A DNA stretch of 64,000 bases, taken from positions 270,926 through 334,925 of the forward strand of contig JAWZYV010002533.1 in NCBI GenBank assembly GCA_038373885.1. The letters run 5' to 3'. Below the pieces are notes generated by a model. That model was not told the DNA's origin. It searched no databases and saw only the letters and a list, made by a program, of their open reading frames with translations. The position numbers and the translations under genes were made by a program. The DNA is from Cheiracanthium punctorium. Its lineage: Eukaryota; Arthropoda; Arachnida; Araneae; Cheiracanthiidae. Positions 11,866 to 22,515 of this stretch are shown in pieces; the stretch's first letter is position 1, and every line of letters starts with the position of its first letter.

Positions 11866-11942
11866 TTGCGCTTCGGTGGTTGAATCGGTAAGACGCGGGA
11901 CAATTGCTAGGGCGTTATGTGATCGAACCCCGTGCTGCGCAA
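11866..11942 (+). tRNA. tRNA-like sequence (probable pseudogene or SINE head)
   Basis: The 77-nt segment starts TTGCGC and ends GCGCAA, giving a perfect 6-bp acceptor-type stem. A B-box-like GATCGAACCCC lies at the right place. A T-run starts 14-15 bases downstream and could end RNA polymerase III transcription. The T-arm stem has a mismatch, the D-arm is unclear and I could not set an anticodon. I therefore regard it as tRNA-derived rather than a functional tRNA. Confidence 0.4.
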
Positions 11943-12221
11943 TATTTTCCTGCACATTTTTTTTTTTTTTTTTTAAATACGCGAATCTTGGTAATTAATT
12001 CATCAGAATTTTACACTTTCAAAATAAATCACTTTTAACACCCACAAAACTCAATATTTCTTTAAGGTACATTAATTTTTGTCAGAAAGACTATTTTTTC
12101 CCTAATTGTCACCCGTTCGTGATGCAACAGCAAGAGTATTAATTTTTTAAGCATCATCAATTGTAAAAATATATTCTTTGAATAATAGAAATAAAATTTT
12201 AAAAATATATAAATAAATATA

Positions 12222-12262
12222 CAGTCAACTCACAATTTTACGACCCTTCCGATTTAACGACC
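12222..12262 (+). mobile_element. Pogo-like terminal fragment
   Basis: The sequence after a TA begins CAGTCAACTCACAATTTTAC and continues with CGACC-type words, typical of ends of pogo/Tigger-type elements. No opposite end was found nearby. Confidence 0.35.
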
Positions 12263-13124
12263 CTCTGATGAAGTGCTGACAGTTTTTCAATACCTTTTAT
12301 AAACTTTATTTTACACTCAGTATATTCACATGGCCATTATGACCATTATACCAAAGTTCATTGAAATCCGCATTTTCCTGAAGCCGTGCCTCCTCCTTAT
12401 AAAATAAAAACGGTAATATTCGAGTAAAAACAAATCAGATTGAAATTATCGTCCAAGCAATGGAAGAAAATCATTACTTAAATGAAAACAACTTTTCCAG
12501 TTTTTATAGAGCGCAGCAAACGAAATGAGGATTTGAAATCTCTAGCACAAAAATTAAACAGCAGTGGAGGTTTTATTAAAAATGTGAAAGCTTGGCAAAA
12601 GGTAAGCAGACTATTATTTTGTAAATTTTAAATATCATTAAAAATTAGCATTATTATATTCTAATTGTTCTAGGCTCTAAATATTTTTTAAACTCTTGAA
12701 TCAGTTGGAATGCTAATGATTTATTCAACTGAAAATTGTTGATAAATTCGTCGTCGCTTAATTCAAAGGATTTACACCTAGGAATCGAATTTCGATTCCT
12801 ATGAACCCTTCTATCATCTTATTGTTGTGCAACAGTTGCTACAATTAAAACTGAGCCATTATTTTGATGTAAACAACTACCATCAGAACAAATAACCACG
12901 CACGCTGACTTGTATCCGAAGCGGAAAGAGCTTCTCACGCGCGTTTACCGTGCCGGGAAAAAAAAGTGGAATTTCCGACAGGGTTTCCGATATCGGAACG
13001 TTCCCGAGAGCATCGTGGTAGACCAAATTGACGCCCTTTCGGAATGTGACGTCATGAGTGAGAAAAGGGTTGTTTTTCCGCTTCGGAAAGGTTTCCGAGA
13101 AGATCGTGCTAGGGCCCCTGGACT

Positions 13125-13540
13125 ATTTCTCGTCTCGCATGGTCTCGTGTTCATGCCGAAGCACCCACATAGATTTGTCCTTTAAACATAAAATATCACA
13201 CAAAATTAAAAATATCAAACGTTTTAGTACTGGAATTATGCAAAGTTCAGTATGCTTTAAAAATGTTCATATTGCGTACTGGCGAAATTGAATGGGGGGG
13301 GGGGTTAACCCCTCCTTGTGTACACGTCACTGTGTTGAGATTATTCTTACACCATTGCCGGTGCTCAGTACCCAACGTAATTTTTTGTAAGTTCTTTAGT
13401 TTCGGTGCACTAACAGAAATGTCTTTTCTTAGCCCTATCTTCAAACTTCAAAGCATGGCTTGTCACTAAAAATTCTGTGGGTGCGGAGTCTTGAGCCCCA
13501 GAGCACCCACGTAGTCGGCGCCACTGAAATTATAATTGTT
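13125..13540. other. Intergenic, with MITE-like fragments
   Basis: G-runs near 13.30 kb and the word GGCGCCACTG near 13.51 kb resemble a right-hand hAT MITE end, but the left end and target duplication are not convincing. No gene seen. Confidence 0.35.
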
Positions 13541-13546
13541 TGAACA

Positions 13547-13882
13547 TTGTTTAAGTGTTTACGTGTGGGGACCCTTTCCAACACTGTTGGACTGTTGCAA
13601 GAGTCAGGTAAAACAGAAATGGAGACGTACCATGTTACTGAATCCTGTGATGATTTTATTTTTGGAAAACAATTAAATTCAATTTTTTTACATTATCAAT
13701 CCTTACGGCAAATGTTGAAAATGTTCGACACCCTTTTGGATGCAAATATGAACACGCTGAAAGTTTTAAGTTTTGACTCCTCCTCAAAATCTTTGCCCTG
13801 GGAAACAGACTTAAAGGAAGAGCGGCCGTTTTGTGTTCTGGGAAAAATCCGATACTGCATGCAACGGAAAGCGGCAAAATAA
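13547..13882 (+). CDS. Unassigned ORF, 111 codons
   Basis: This is the longest ORF in the first 20 kb. The first internal ATG, at 13619, would give a product of about 87 residues beginning METYHVTE. The middle part (around FLHYQSLRQMLKMFDTLLDAN) could form an amphipathic helix. I see no signal peptide, membrane segment or known domain. It could be a host exon, a fragment of a processed copy, or chance. Local base composition is more GC-balanced than its flanks. There is no obvious promoter, and I would not assign a function. Confidence 0.2.
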   Translation: MFKCLRVGTLSNTVGLLQESGKTEMETYHVTESCDDFIFGKQLNSIFLHYQSLRQMLKMFDTLLDANMNTLKVLSFDSSSKSLPWETDLKEERPFCVLGKIRYCMQRKAAK

Positions 13883-13889
13883 TGAACAT

Positions 13890-15035
13890 TATTTATAGAA
13901 ATCTAACCACTGTCATGAGAAATCCCCCCCCCCCAAATGAGGGATATTTTTAATGATGTGAAATTTAAAGATCGTTAAAAACCAAGCGTTTCTAAACTTT
14001 CGTATTGATTAGTAAATTTACAAAAATTTTTGAAAATCTTAGGGAAGGCTGAAAGCTTGTTAGGTAGGGCTCAGCCCCCATAGACTCCCCTCTGGTTACA
14101 GCCCTGCTATATGAGCACCCATGCAGGGCCTGATTAACACTTTCTGATACTATAGGCCCACTATCATTTCGAGGCCCCCTTCCACCTATTCCTATCCCAT
14201 TCCACAAGTATAAACAATAAATATTGTAGTTTTGAGGCTCCTAGACTTTTTTACTAAAGGCCCTGGCCTTATGGGCATATTCGGTAATCAGGCTCTGCAC
14301 CCATGTCCTTTGGAATTCAAATGCGTATGACGAACTTCGATGACCATGACAATCAGTGGCGTAACAACAGGGCTGCAGAACGGGTACAGAAAAAACTTGG
14401 AACGGGTGCAGAAAAAACGTCCCCCCGAAGGGAGCCCTTTCCGAATAGAAAGCCCGATAAAATGAGCTACAACCAACGTGTTGTTTGAGCTTCTTTACTT
14501 TGAGGAAGGACCTTCAATCCAATGAATGTGCTACGGTCCTCAACGGTGTAGTAACGCCACTTATGAGTCGTCAGTGATGACGCTATGTTCTTTGCAACTG
14601 CAGGGTTCAAAAATATAATTTTACTGAGTGACGGTTGGTTTTTTTATGTAGTATATCAGATCTCAAGCCCCCACAGAAAAGTTTTCGTGGGTGCTGAACA
14701 CTTGCATATTTTTAAAGAAAGGGCTTAATTTACATGGAGGCTTACGGGAGCTCAGCTCCACTACTTCTTTTTTCTCAGTGAATTTTTACATTAAATTTAA
14801 AATTTTAATAACTTGTTTAATCGTTTCTGTTGATATTAATTTTATTACATTGCATACTATTGCAGGGGTAAGCGAAAATATACTTAATAAATATCACACT
14901 AAATTAAGTAATTAATGTTGTAAATTACTCTACAAGAAATTAGGGCTCCAGTAGGTTTTGGGATAGAAATTAAACAATGTTTAAAGGTAACTGAATGACG
15001 GTTGCTTTCTACTTATCGCTGTAGCTTGAAAAAAA
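13890..15035. other. Gene-free stretch with a possible hAT-type fragment
   Basis: CAGTGGCGTAACAAC near 14.35 kb and GTAACGCCACTT near 14.55 kb could be ends of a short MITE, but the flanking 8-mers do not match. No coding sequence supported. Confidence 0.35.
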
Positions 15036-15373
15036 CATGAGATTTTTGTACATAAATAGAAAAAAACTAATTATGTCAAGCACTTGAAAATATTTAGGAT
15101 GTCTGTTTACAAGTTACACTACACTGAAATAGACGATAAACCTGTATCATGTACGAAACTTTTAGAAAAAAGGCTTACAATCGAAAATTTTGCAGAACGT
15201 GTCACTCTTAGAAAAATTTGCTGTTCAATTCCATGTTAAGAATTTTTTCTGAAAATTTCATAAAAGGTACCTTTTTCGATTTTATTTCAGTATGTGGTGC
15301 CGCTTATAAAGAATATCTTAATTTTTTTCGAATCCTGGGTGTGATTAGTTTATTTTAATTTGTGTACCAAGAC
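15036..15373 (+). repeat. Dispersed repeat, copy 2 (copy 1 at 6.23 kb)
   Basis: Direct diverged match to 6229-6579 as described there. This copy has several small deletions. Confidence 0.75.
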
Positions 15374-15749
15374 CGTGAGGCAGATTTTGTTTCTTCGACA
15401 TACACCCTTTTGTGATTCGGAACTCGAGTAATTATAACAAAATTCCAATAAGTACCTAAGCACATCGTACTGGCGCCTCTTTCTTGCCGAGCCCGAGGTT
15501 TTAAAGGATAGCGGAGAACTATTCATCTTTTCAAACAAGTAATATTTTTGTCTACTCAAAAAACTAAAAATAAAAACAATAAAAAAAATCTTGTAACATT
15601 ACTCAGGCTGTTCTGTTGCGGGTGGTATTCTCACATGCAGCTAGCCCAAGCACAGGTGCCTTTATGGAACTGGCAAACATGTGTACCTAATGATTCCATT
15701 GGTTTTAGAACAGAAATCACTTTATTAAATCGACAAGAATTATTCAAAA

Positions 15750-15903
15750 CAGGGGCGTAGCCAGAAAAGTTTTTCCGAGGGGGATATGAACTATAGTCGC
15801 GTATAAACTGAAGGAATTTCTGCACGATCTATAGCTTAGGCTAACTTGAAAATTTCAGAGAGGATATATCCCGATATCCCCCCCCTCCCCAGCTACGTCC
15901 CTG
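15750..15903. mobile_element. hAT MITE, 154 bp, with perfect 8-bp target duplication
   Basis: Terminal inverted repeats are CAGGGGCGTAGCCAG on the left and, reverse-complemented, CAGGGACGTAGCTGG on the right. ATTCAAAA is duplicated at 15742-15749 and 15904-15911, the 8-bp duplication made by hAT transposases. The interior has no coding capacity, so it must have been moved by a transposase supplied elsewhere. Its ends belong to the same broad class as several other MITEs in this window. Confidence 0.9.
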
Positions 15904-16199
15904 ATTCAAAATAATTCTTTATTTGTGTGATGGAAAAGTCATGTTTAGAATATCGAATACGCAAATCTTTAACTCTTTAAATATAGAAATGGGTAAATTT
16001 TGCCTATTGCAATTTAATTAACCTAATTTTACAATGAATGTTTTAGTCTCTTTTGTGTCATCCAGTGGTTTGGACATTCAACGACATATTTTTAAGGGAT
16101 GATTTATTTATTATCTATCTTGTATTTATGAGGAAGACATTTTTTTATGGATAAATATAAATTATTGAAGTGTATACTACAAAAAATCATGTAAACCGA

Positions 16200-16850
16200 C
16201 ATCTAAACTTCAGAGTCAGATAGAAAAGGTCTCTAAAATGGTCCTTTAAGTTTATTTTAACATTAATTATGCATTTCAAATAACCTATTTTTTATTCCAA
16301 AATATTTTTTTTCCTTTTATGAATATTGATTTTATTGCAACGGGGCAGTTTTTATATTTTTTCTTTTACTCTCGACAATAATAAACTACTTGAATATTTG
16401 CTTGTGTACATATTGTTATTTTTATCATGTCTGCAAGTTTTGAGAAAATTTACTATTTATGCAATTTTTTTATGTATAACATATGTGTAGAACCAAATCT
16501 CTTCAACTTAAAATAAGAAAAAAAAATAACTAGGCAACACAAAATCGTTGTTTTTTTTTAGAAAAGATTTTTTTAAATCTTCTTTTTTTATCACACAATA
16601 AATTGTACAATTGAAAAGCATTGTTCCTATCTAAAATGCTATTATTTGAATGACAAACTGTAACTATTTCGTCTAACATTTTTCTCTCTACCTCCCCCCC
16701 CCCCCCCAATATGAATTCAAAACTCTTGGGCCTTTTTATTGCCCCAGATTTGAACTAATTCACAACTTTTTTACATGTTTCTAATTCACTTCAATTTAAT
16801 TCAGTTACAGTTCATACATACAAAACAAGAACATACAAAATTATCATTTA
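16200..16850 (-). repeat. Dispersed repeat, copy 2 (inverted relative to 2.3 kb)
   Basis: Reverse-complement match to 2290-2940. Contains a C-run near 16.69 kb that corresponds to the G-run near 2.45 kb in the other copy. No gene. Confidence 0.8.
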
Positions 16851-16859
16851 TAATTTTTT

Positions 16860-18350
16860 TTTTATTTATTATATTTTTATTTATTTATTTATTTTGAACC
16901 GAGAGAGAGACAATGAAAAATGAAAATAAGCAGTGTAATTTGAAAATGGAGTTCCCGATTTTTAGAAAACCTTAATCATCTTCTAACTGACGCAAGGGGA
17001 GGGTGTGTGTGTGTCTGTGGATTCCTGTTTCTTCTATACGGGAGATGCTACCATGAACACCTACACTATTCGGACCCTTGCCCCTAAGGCAGTGGGGTGG
17101 TTTAATTGCTTTCAAAAAGGGGCTTCTGTGAAGTTCAGGGAGAGGGGGAGGTGAGCTGCAAAAACTACCCTGCCCACTTCGCCTCTTGGAACACTTGTGA
17201 AGTGATATGAAGAGATAAAAAAATAGTTGGCTTTGCTCCTTCCATCCAACTTAAGCATTATTTAAAATTATGGAATCAGCTTTTGTATCACAATTGAAAG
17301 ATATTATGTCTTATTTTCTAATAGGCTACATTATTGGATAAAACCGGGTACCTTACTTCCAAAATATAATTTATTTACCCTAGAGCCTAGAATATAGTTT
17401 TTATACATTAAAAAATAGTCATTTTTGAAACCAAAGTTCTAATAATTGCGCAACGTTCATTTAAATAAATTGCAATACATTCAAATAGAAATTGAAGCAC
17501 TTTATTCATGTAGTTATTTTATACGTGAGAAAAAACTGTCCTAGTCCAAATTTTCCATATATATATGTGTGTGTGTAGGTAAATGGATACACAACGTTAA
17601 CAAAGTTTTTAAGCATTCCTAGTGGTTAAAATATAGAATTAGTTTTTTGTAACTGCACCACCATCTTCAATAATAATTTTTTTTCTTTTTTTTCGGGGGG
17701 CGGGGGAGTTGGTCTGGTGGTAAAATACCTGAGTTGTTTTAAAAAGCTGTCTAGTTTGGCTCTCTTTAAATTGTGTTGGCCGGTGATGTTATTAAAGTTT
17801 ATCGGGGTAACTACAAATTTTAATTCCAGCCATCAAAATTTTAGAGGTGAGTTAAATAATTATTTAACTAATACTTATGTGCTTTGTTTCTTTTAATCAT
17901 TTTCTTTTTAATTGCTAATTATAAGTCTTGTTATTTGTATTATAGAGTGAAATATACAGGTACAATTGGCATAAAATCAACTGCTTATCTTAAACATATA
18001 AAATATTTTTTTTCTCATAATAAGCAGGATTTTACTTAATGTGAGCTTACTATAACAAAAGTCAACCATTATTGCATTATGGCTTATCTTACAATGGAAT
18101 AGGTTAAAGCTTTTTATGCAAAGGTAAATTTTTCTCTTTTTAAATTGTATACTAATATGTATGCATTTAGTGAGTAATTTAAACCTATTTGGAGTAGTAA
18201 AATTTAACAAATCAAAGAATTAAGAGATATAAATAAAAAACTGTTTGTGTAATGAAGTAGACAAGATTTTTCTCGTGGGACGAGGAGGGGGGGGGGGGAC
18301 TAAAATTTATAGATAGAAAACTTGTTCTTATTGTATTACAAGAAAAAAAT
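16860..18350. other. Gene-free AT-rich stretch
   Basis: Contains a (TA)/(TG) microsatellite near 17.56-17.58 kb and G-runs near 17.69 and 18.28 kb. No coding sequence or terminal repeats seen. Confidence 0.5.
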
Positions 18351-18354
18351 GTAA

Positions 18355-18535
18355 TAAAAAAGCAGGCTTATTCGCCCAATAGGTCGTTCCTTAACGGTTT
18401 CGTCGATTCCTGACAATTTATAAAGTACTAATTATACCCCAATTCTAGATAATTAGAGATTGTGTGAGTCACATACTATTTACATACATCGTGAAAGCAT
18501 GGAAATTCAAATAGTTCTTATCTTGCGCACATGCC

Positions 18536-18573
<38 letters not shown>

Positions 18574-19654
18574 AAACACTTTATATTTTTAAATAGAAAA
18601 CATTTTACTACTGGTTTTAGCTAATGAAAAGCAATTTTGAATTAAATGTTCAGTAATAACAAGTTTTAAATTAACTTCTAATCGTTTAGATAAAGTTATA
18701 AAATATATATAGATAAAAGTTTGAACATCTACAAAAAATATATTAAAGTTAAAAATATAATCTTGATTTTGAATTTAACTGATAAGTAACTCGCATAAAC
18801 AGCTTATGTCGCTATTTTAGATATTAAAAGGTTTCCATTTTCCCCCGGTACATTTCATTAATCGTTTTGACTCTATTAGGTATTTTTAATAAAAAATTAT
18901 TTAATCTAATGTTATAAACAATCTAAATATTTTCATATACTGGTGAAAAAGTAACATTTTTTTTTTACATAAAATAAGTAAATTATATTTACTGTTAGTA
19001 AAATTGCATTTTAAACTGTATTAGTTAACTAAATTTACTAATATTTATTTAATTTTTTATCCTTTTTCACCAATATATGAAAATATTTAGACTGTTTATA
19101 ATTTTGAATTAAACAGAGTAACCCCCCCCCCTTTTTATTGAATATACCTAATACAGTTAAAACAATTCATAAAATGTACCGGGGGAAAAAAGTAAAGCCT
19201 TTAAAATGTAAATTAGAGACATAAGCTATTAATGCGAGTTACTGATCAGTTAAATTTAAAAAAATCAAGATTATATTGTTTTCTTCAATATATTTTCACT
19301 GTGTTCAAATTTTTATGAATGTATATTTTGTAACTTTACCTAAACGACCAGAAGTTAATTTAAAACTTGTTATTTCTGCATATTTGATTAAAAATTACTT
19401 TTCATTAGCTAACAAACTAATAGTAAAATGTATTTTATAGAAATATAAAGTGTTTCCTTTTGAACGGCAAAAGTGTACAAGATCAGAACAGTTTGAATTT
19501 CCATTCCGTCACGACGTATGTAAATGGTAAGTGCCTATTCTCTAAATGTCTGGAATTGCGGCAAAATTACTACGTTTATAAATGGTCAGAATTCGACAAA
19601 TTCTGCGAAGTCTTTAAGGAACGACTTCTATTAGACGAATATAAGCCGGTTTTC
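18355..19654. repeat. 1.3-kb imperfect palindrome (foldback-like)
   Basis: The left half from about 18355 to 18995 is the reverse complement of the right half from about 19010 to 19654, with substitutions and indels. Matching landmarks: GGCTTATTCG near 18.37 kb with CGAATATAAGCC near 19.64 kb; GGGAAACACTTTATATTT near 18.57 kb with AATATAAAGTGTTTCC near 19.44 kb; TTTCATATACTGGTGAAAAAG near 18.93 kb with its inverse near 19.06 kb. A 31-base A-run at 18540-18570 sits only in the left arm. There is almost no spacer. It could be a foldback element or an inverted duplication. A transcript would form a long hairpin. Confidence 0.85.
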
Positions 19655-19833
19655 TCTGCCCTGTTGGAGGAATTCGACAATGTATAACGTAAAATCAACC
19701 ACTATGAGCTGAATTTTATAAACGGATTCCGAGAATCTGTCTCCCTTTGCCGTTATAGCGACGAGTGTTCGACCAATATCGGAGATTGTCTCTTCCGGGC
19801 GGTCACCCTTTTCCATTCTTGCGCCGTAGTTAA
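19655..19833 (-). other. Unassigned sequence between palindrome and piggyBac-like MITE
   Basis: On the minus strand this is open for about 60 codons (residues such as EKGDRPEETISDIGRTL) and would continue, across the MITE, the open frame of the sequence right of 20113. I do not recognise the encoded segment. It is not reverse transcriptase. Confidence 0.35.
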
Positions 19834-20109
19834 CCCATTTATGCCTAGCGTCCCTTTTTTTGGACGGCATTATCGCTATCAGTCGAAAACGTTATTTATT
19901 TTTCCTAGCCTTTATTCACGAGTATTGAACCTCAACTCCGCAAAATATTTTAACATGACCTAGTAGGATGTTGACACTTCAATTTTTATACCTAAAGATT
20001 TTAAAAGAAATCATCCCTTGTTCAAGAAGTTGACATCAGAAATTTATCTATTACTGCTGATATTAGCAAAAATCGAAGAAAGTCGCAAAAATATCTAGGC
20101 ACAAATGGG
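19834..20109. mobile_element. piggyBac-type MITE, 276 bp, flanked by TTAA
   Basis: Terminal inverted repeats are CCCATTTATGCCTAG on the left and, reverse-complemented, CCCATTTGTGCCTAG on the right (14 of 15 identical). TTAA lies directly outside both ends (19830-19833 and 20110-20113), the duplicated target of piggyBac transposases. CCC-starting termini also fit that superfamily. There is no coding capacity, so it is non-autonomous. It interrupts the sequence that follows the truncated reverse transcriptase. Confidence 0.88.
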
Positions 20110-20113
20110 TTAA

Positions 20114-20254
20114 GCGAGATTGTTATCTCTCACGGTCACCCCTCACGGGTAATACGCCGTCTATAAGTTCAGCGCTCGACGGGCAAACAGGTGGACATAT
20201 CCAAGGATTTTTAACGTCTATGATTACGTCGATGGCGACGTTAATTTGATGTAT
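20114..20254 (-). other. Foreign segment joined to truncated reverse transcriptase
   Basis: The minus-strand frame stays open from the reverse transcriptase into this segment, but after residues ...SEQAQQAT it no longer resembles the family, which would continue toward the fingers and palm. It encodes a run including DVKNPWICPPVCPSS that I do not recognise. This marks an old deletion or recombination joint at about 20255. Confidence 0.5.
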
Positions 20255-20809
20255 CGTGGCTTGTTGGGCTTGTTCTGAAAGAGGTATTTGAAAGTAACCC
20301 TTTGTCAAATCCATAACTGAAATAAAAGACGCTGCGCTAACTTTTTCTAAGACTTCTTCGATGTTGCGGAGAGGGAAAAATTCAATCTGAGATTTTGCAT
20401 TTAACAAAATTCACGGACGAGGATCTTTTCCAGAACTTGCCACGAGGATCATTGGGGCGGCGAAGTCACTTTGTCCCATTTCTATCACTCTTAGTTCTAA
20501 CAGGCGTTTTATTTCATCCCTGAGAATCTCTGTTTGCCCGAGAGACATGCGATAGGGCCTAGATCTTATTGGCTTTTCATCTATTAACTTTATATCCATT
20601 TCAACCAGAGGAGTGGTTACAGGGGCAGTCGAAAATACATTCCGGTGTTTAACCAATAAATTTTGTAGAGCACCGATCTGCTCAGCGGATAATTTACTCT
20701 CCAAATTGCTTTCCCGTACCAATTCTGAGAAGTCGAACTGAGTCGGATCGGGCAAACGATACGGAATATCCGCCTCCTCCTCAATTTCTTCCCCGAATCC
20801 CTCTATCAT
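20255..20809 (-). pseudogene. Reverse transcriptase N-terminal fragment (Ty3/gypsy)
   Basis: The minus-strand frame carries the acidic linker and the typical entry to a Ty3 reverse transcriptase: LLVKHRNVFS, then RPYRMSLGQ, a segment on promoter-distal choice IKRLLELRVIEMG, and SGKDPRP. There an in-frame TGA at 20413-20411 and a small deletion replace the usual CxDxRxLNA motif, leaving only LNAK. The frame then resumes with VMDLTKGYFQIPL, which includes the first catalytic aspartate (VMD). The YxDD motif is absent because the sequence is truncated at about 20255. The fragment directly follows the integrase C-terminus on the same strand. Non-functional. Confidence 0.85.
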
Positions 20810-20904
20810 TAGATTAACATATAATTCGGTTTAATACGGTTTATAATACGGTTTCATTAATTTCACGTGATAGATCGTATTCTTATTTTTCTTTTCCGGG
20901 ATGT

Positions 20905-22035
20905 CAACCGTCTAATTCGTATCGGATATCACACTCGTAACTACACCTGGTCCTATCCAGTTTACCGCTATTTTATGGGGCTTTGCAGTAGGCAGCACTA
21001 GCACGAGATCTCCGACTTTGAATTTACGTGAAACAGCCTTCTTGTCATACCATACTTTCTTCTTTTGTTGACACTCCGCCATACGATTTACTGCGAAATC
21101 CTGACATAATTTCAATCTACTGTTTAATTCTAAAACATAATCTACAACATTCTGGCTAACTTCCACCTCGTTCATCCAGTTTTCGTACACAATTGTATGA
21201 GGCATTCTGAGCTTCTTTCTGTACACGAGCACAGCGGGACTGAAACCCGTACTTTGGTGGGTAACCGTAAGTAGGGCAAAGAGTGCCATAGGCAAAACCC
21301 TTTCCCAATCACTTTCGGACTCCAAACATAATATCTTGATGCTCGTTTCAGGATGTAGTGCATCCTCTCCATAGAATTACTTTGCGGATGGCAAACTGAA
21401 GAATGAATCACTTTTATATTGTACTTGTCAAAAAACAGCGTCGTTAGCTCACTCGTAAACGAGCTACCTAAATCACATTGAAATTCGTGAGGGTAGCCTG
21501 TCTCAGAGAAAATTTGAATTAGCGCGTGCACCACCGATTTCGAAGTTAAATCCTTCACTGGTTTGCATTTGAAAGTTTTGAAGACTGGCACACAGCAGTG
21601 GTGACATATTTGTTATTGTCTCGCTAACAATTAACGGTCCTATCGCATCGATCGACAAACGCCTGAAAGGTTCTGAAATTATGGGGACCAACTTCATCGG
21701 AGCTTTCCTCCTGTATCTATTGTTGCCTACTTTCTGACACGGATCGCATGTCCTAATATAATCCTCTATATCTTTATAGCAGTTGGGCCAGAAAAAGTTG
21801 GCGAGAATTCTGTCTTTGGTTTTCGTAACTCCCAAATGACCTGACACAGAAGAATGACACAGGTTTAAAATATCTCCCTTAAACACCGTAGGAACGCACA
21901 GCTGCTTTTTCTCCTCACCTCGTTTAGACTTCGTAATCATAACTAGTCGGTCGTTTTGAATTTGGAATTCTGACTTCTCTTCTGTAATCGCCTTTGCCCA
22001 CAATTCTTTAAGCGCCGGGTAACTCTTTTGGGCAG
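20905..22035 (-). pseudogene. Integrase of the Ty3/gypsy relic
   Basis: The minus strand encodes, in order, a HHCC zinc-binding domain (HSSVSGH ... CDPC, about 21853-21737), the first catalytic Asp (RRLSID), the second Asp (FQCDLGSSF), the Glu (NSMERMH) and a C-terminal GPY/F-like part (KVGDLVLVLPTAKPHKI ... WIGPG). The spacing from second Asp to Glu is 34 residues where 35 is usual, from loss of one codon. The open frames 22003-21503, 21591-21172 and 21325-20912 overlap in different phases, so there are at least two frameshifts. Upstream, an in-frame TAG lies near 22043. Integrase would insert the element cDNA, but this copy cannot. Confidence 0.88.
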
Positions 22036-22250
22036 ATAAGAACTCTACTAAGAACTAAGATGCTGTGATTTTCGCGAGGGGCGATCTTTCCGAGCTGTCC
22101 AGCGAAGGGATTACCGTATTTTCGTTCTCTTCCATTGTGATAGCGTTCCCTTCACTCTCATTGTTATTTTCCTCGACCCCATTCGAAAGAATAGAAGCTT
22201 CGCTCTTGCCCTGGGGGCATTTAGATTTATCTTGTTCTCGTGTGCTCTGT
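22036..22250 (-). pseudogene. Protease-integrase linker of the Ty3 relic, downstream half
   Basis: On the minus strand this is a low-complexity acidic stretch rich in E, N and S that leads into the integrase. Its frame continues on the far side of the P-like element (26327-26380), where the motif ITRSM appears, a common landmark just after the protease of such elements. This continuity, interrupted only by the P-like element with its 7-bp duplication, shows that the P-like element inserted later. Confidence 0.7.
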
Positions 22251-22282
22251 CACGGCTATCTCGGACAATAGGGCTCTGGCGC
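22251..22282 (+). repeat. P-like element left terminal inverted repeat
   Basis: 32 bases starting CACGGCTATCTC and ending TGGCGC. Pairs with 26289-26319 with about 22-24 matches and one indel. Confidence 0.8.
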
Positions 22283-22515
22283 GGTATTTGTGACGTCACG
22301 ATAGCAGTGCTAGGGAAGGAAAAATCTGCTTGAGGAGCACCTGTTCACTTACACACCTGTTAGTGGCTAGAGTTGATAGTAGGAGCATGCTTTTATCCAC
22401 GTGGTTGCGTCTTGATTTTCATTAAATATTATTATTTTACGTTTATATTTTGCTATTTTTTTACAAGAATTGTGCAGTTTTGGATTCCATTTGGAGGTAA
22501 GACGCAATTTTCAAA

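Larger units (their letters stand above)
11444..13120. repeat. Possible inverted-terminal-repeat element with TATCGGAAAG hairpins
   Basis: The left end CAGGAGCTCTAGCACGATC and the right end, reverse-complemented CAGGGGCCCTAGCACGATC, match at 17 of 19 positions and resemble hAT ends. Near each end are clusters of hairpin-forming words such as TATCGGAAAG and TTTCCGATA. No matching 8-bp flanking duplication was found, so these may be ends of two different copies. A similar pair occurs around 30.43-31.0 kb. The interior also holds a tRNA-like sequence and a pogo-like end. Confidence 0.35.

Noticed and set aside
14350..14560. Possible hAT MITE between CAGTGGCGTAAC and GTAACGCCACTT
   Set aside because: The flanking 8-mers do not agree and the terminal G is missing on one side, so I did not call a delimited element.
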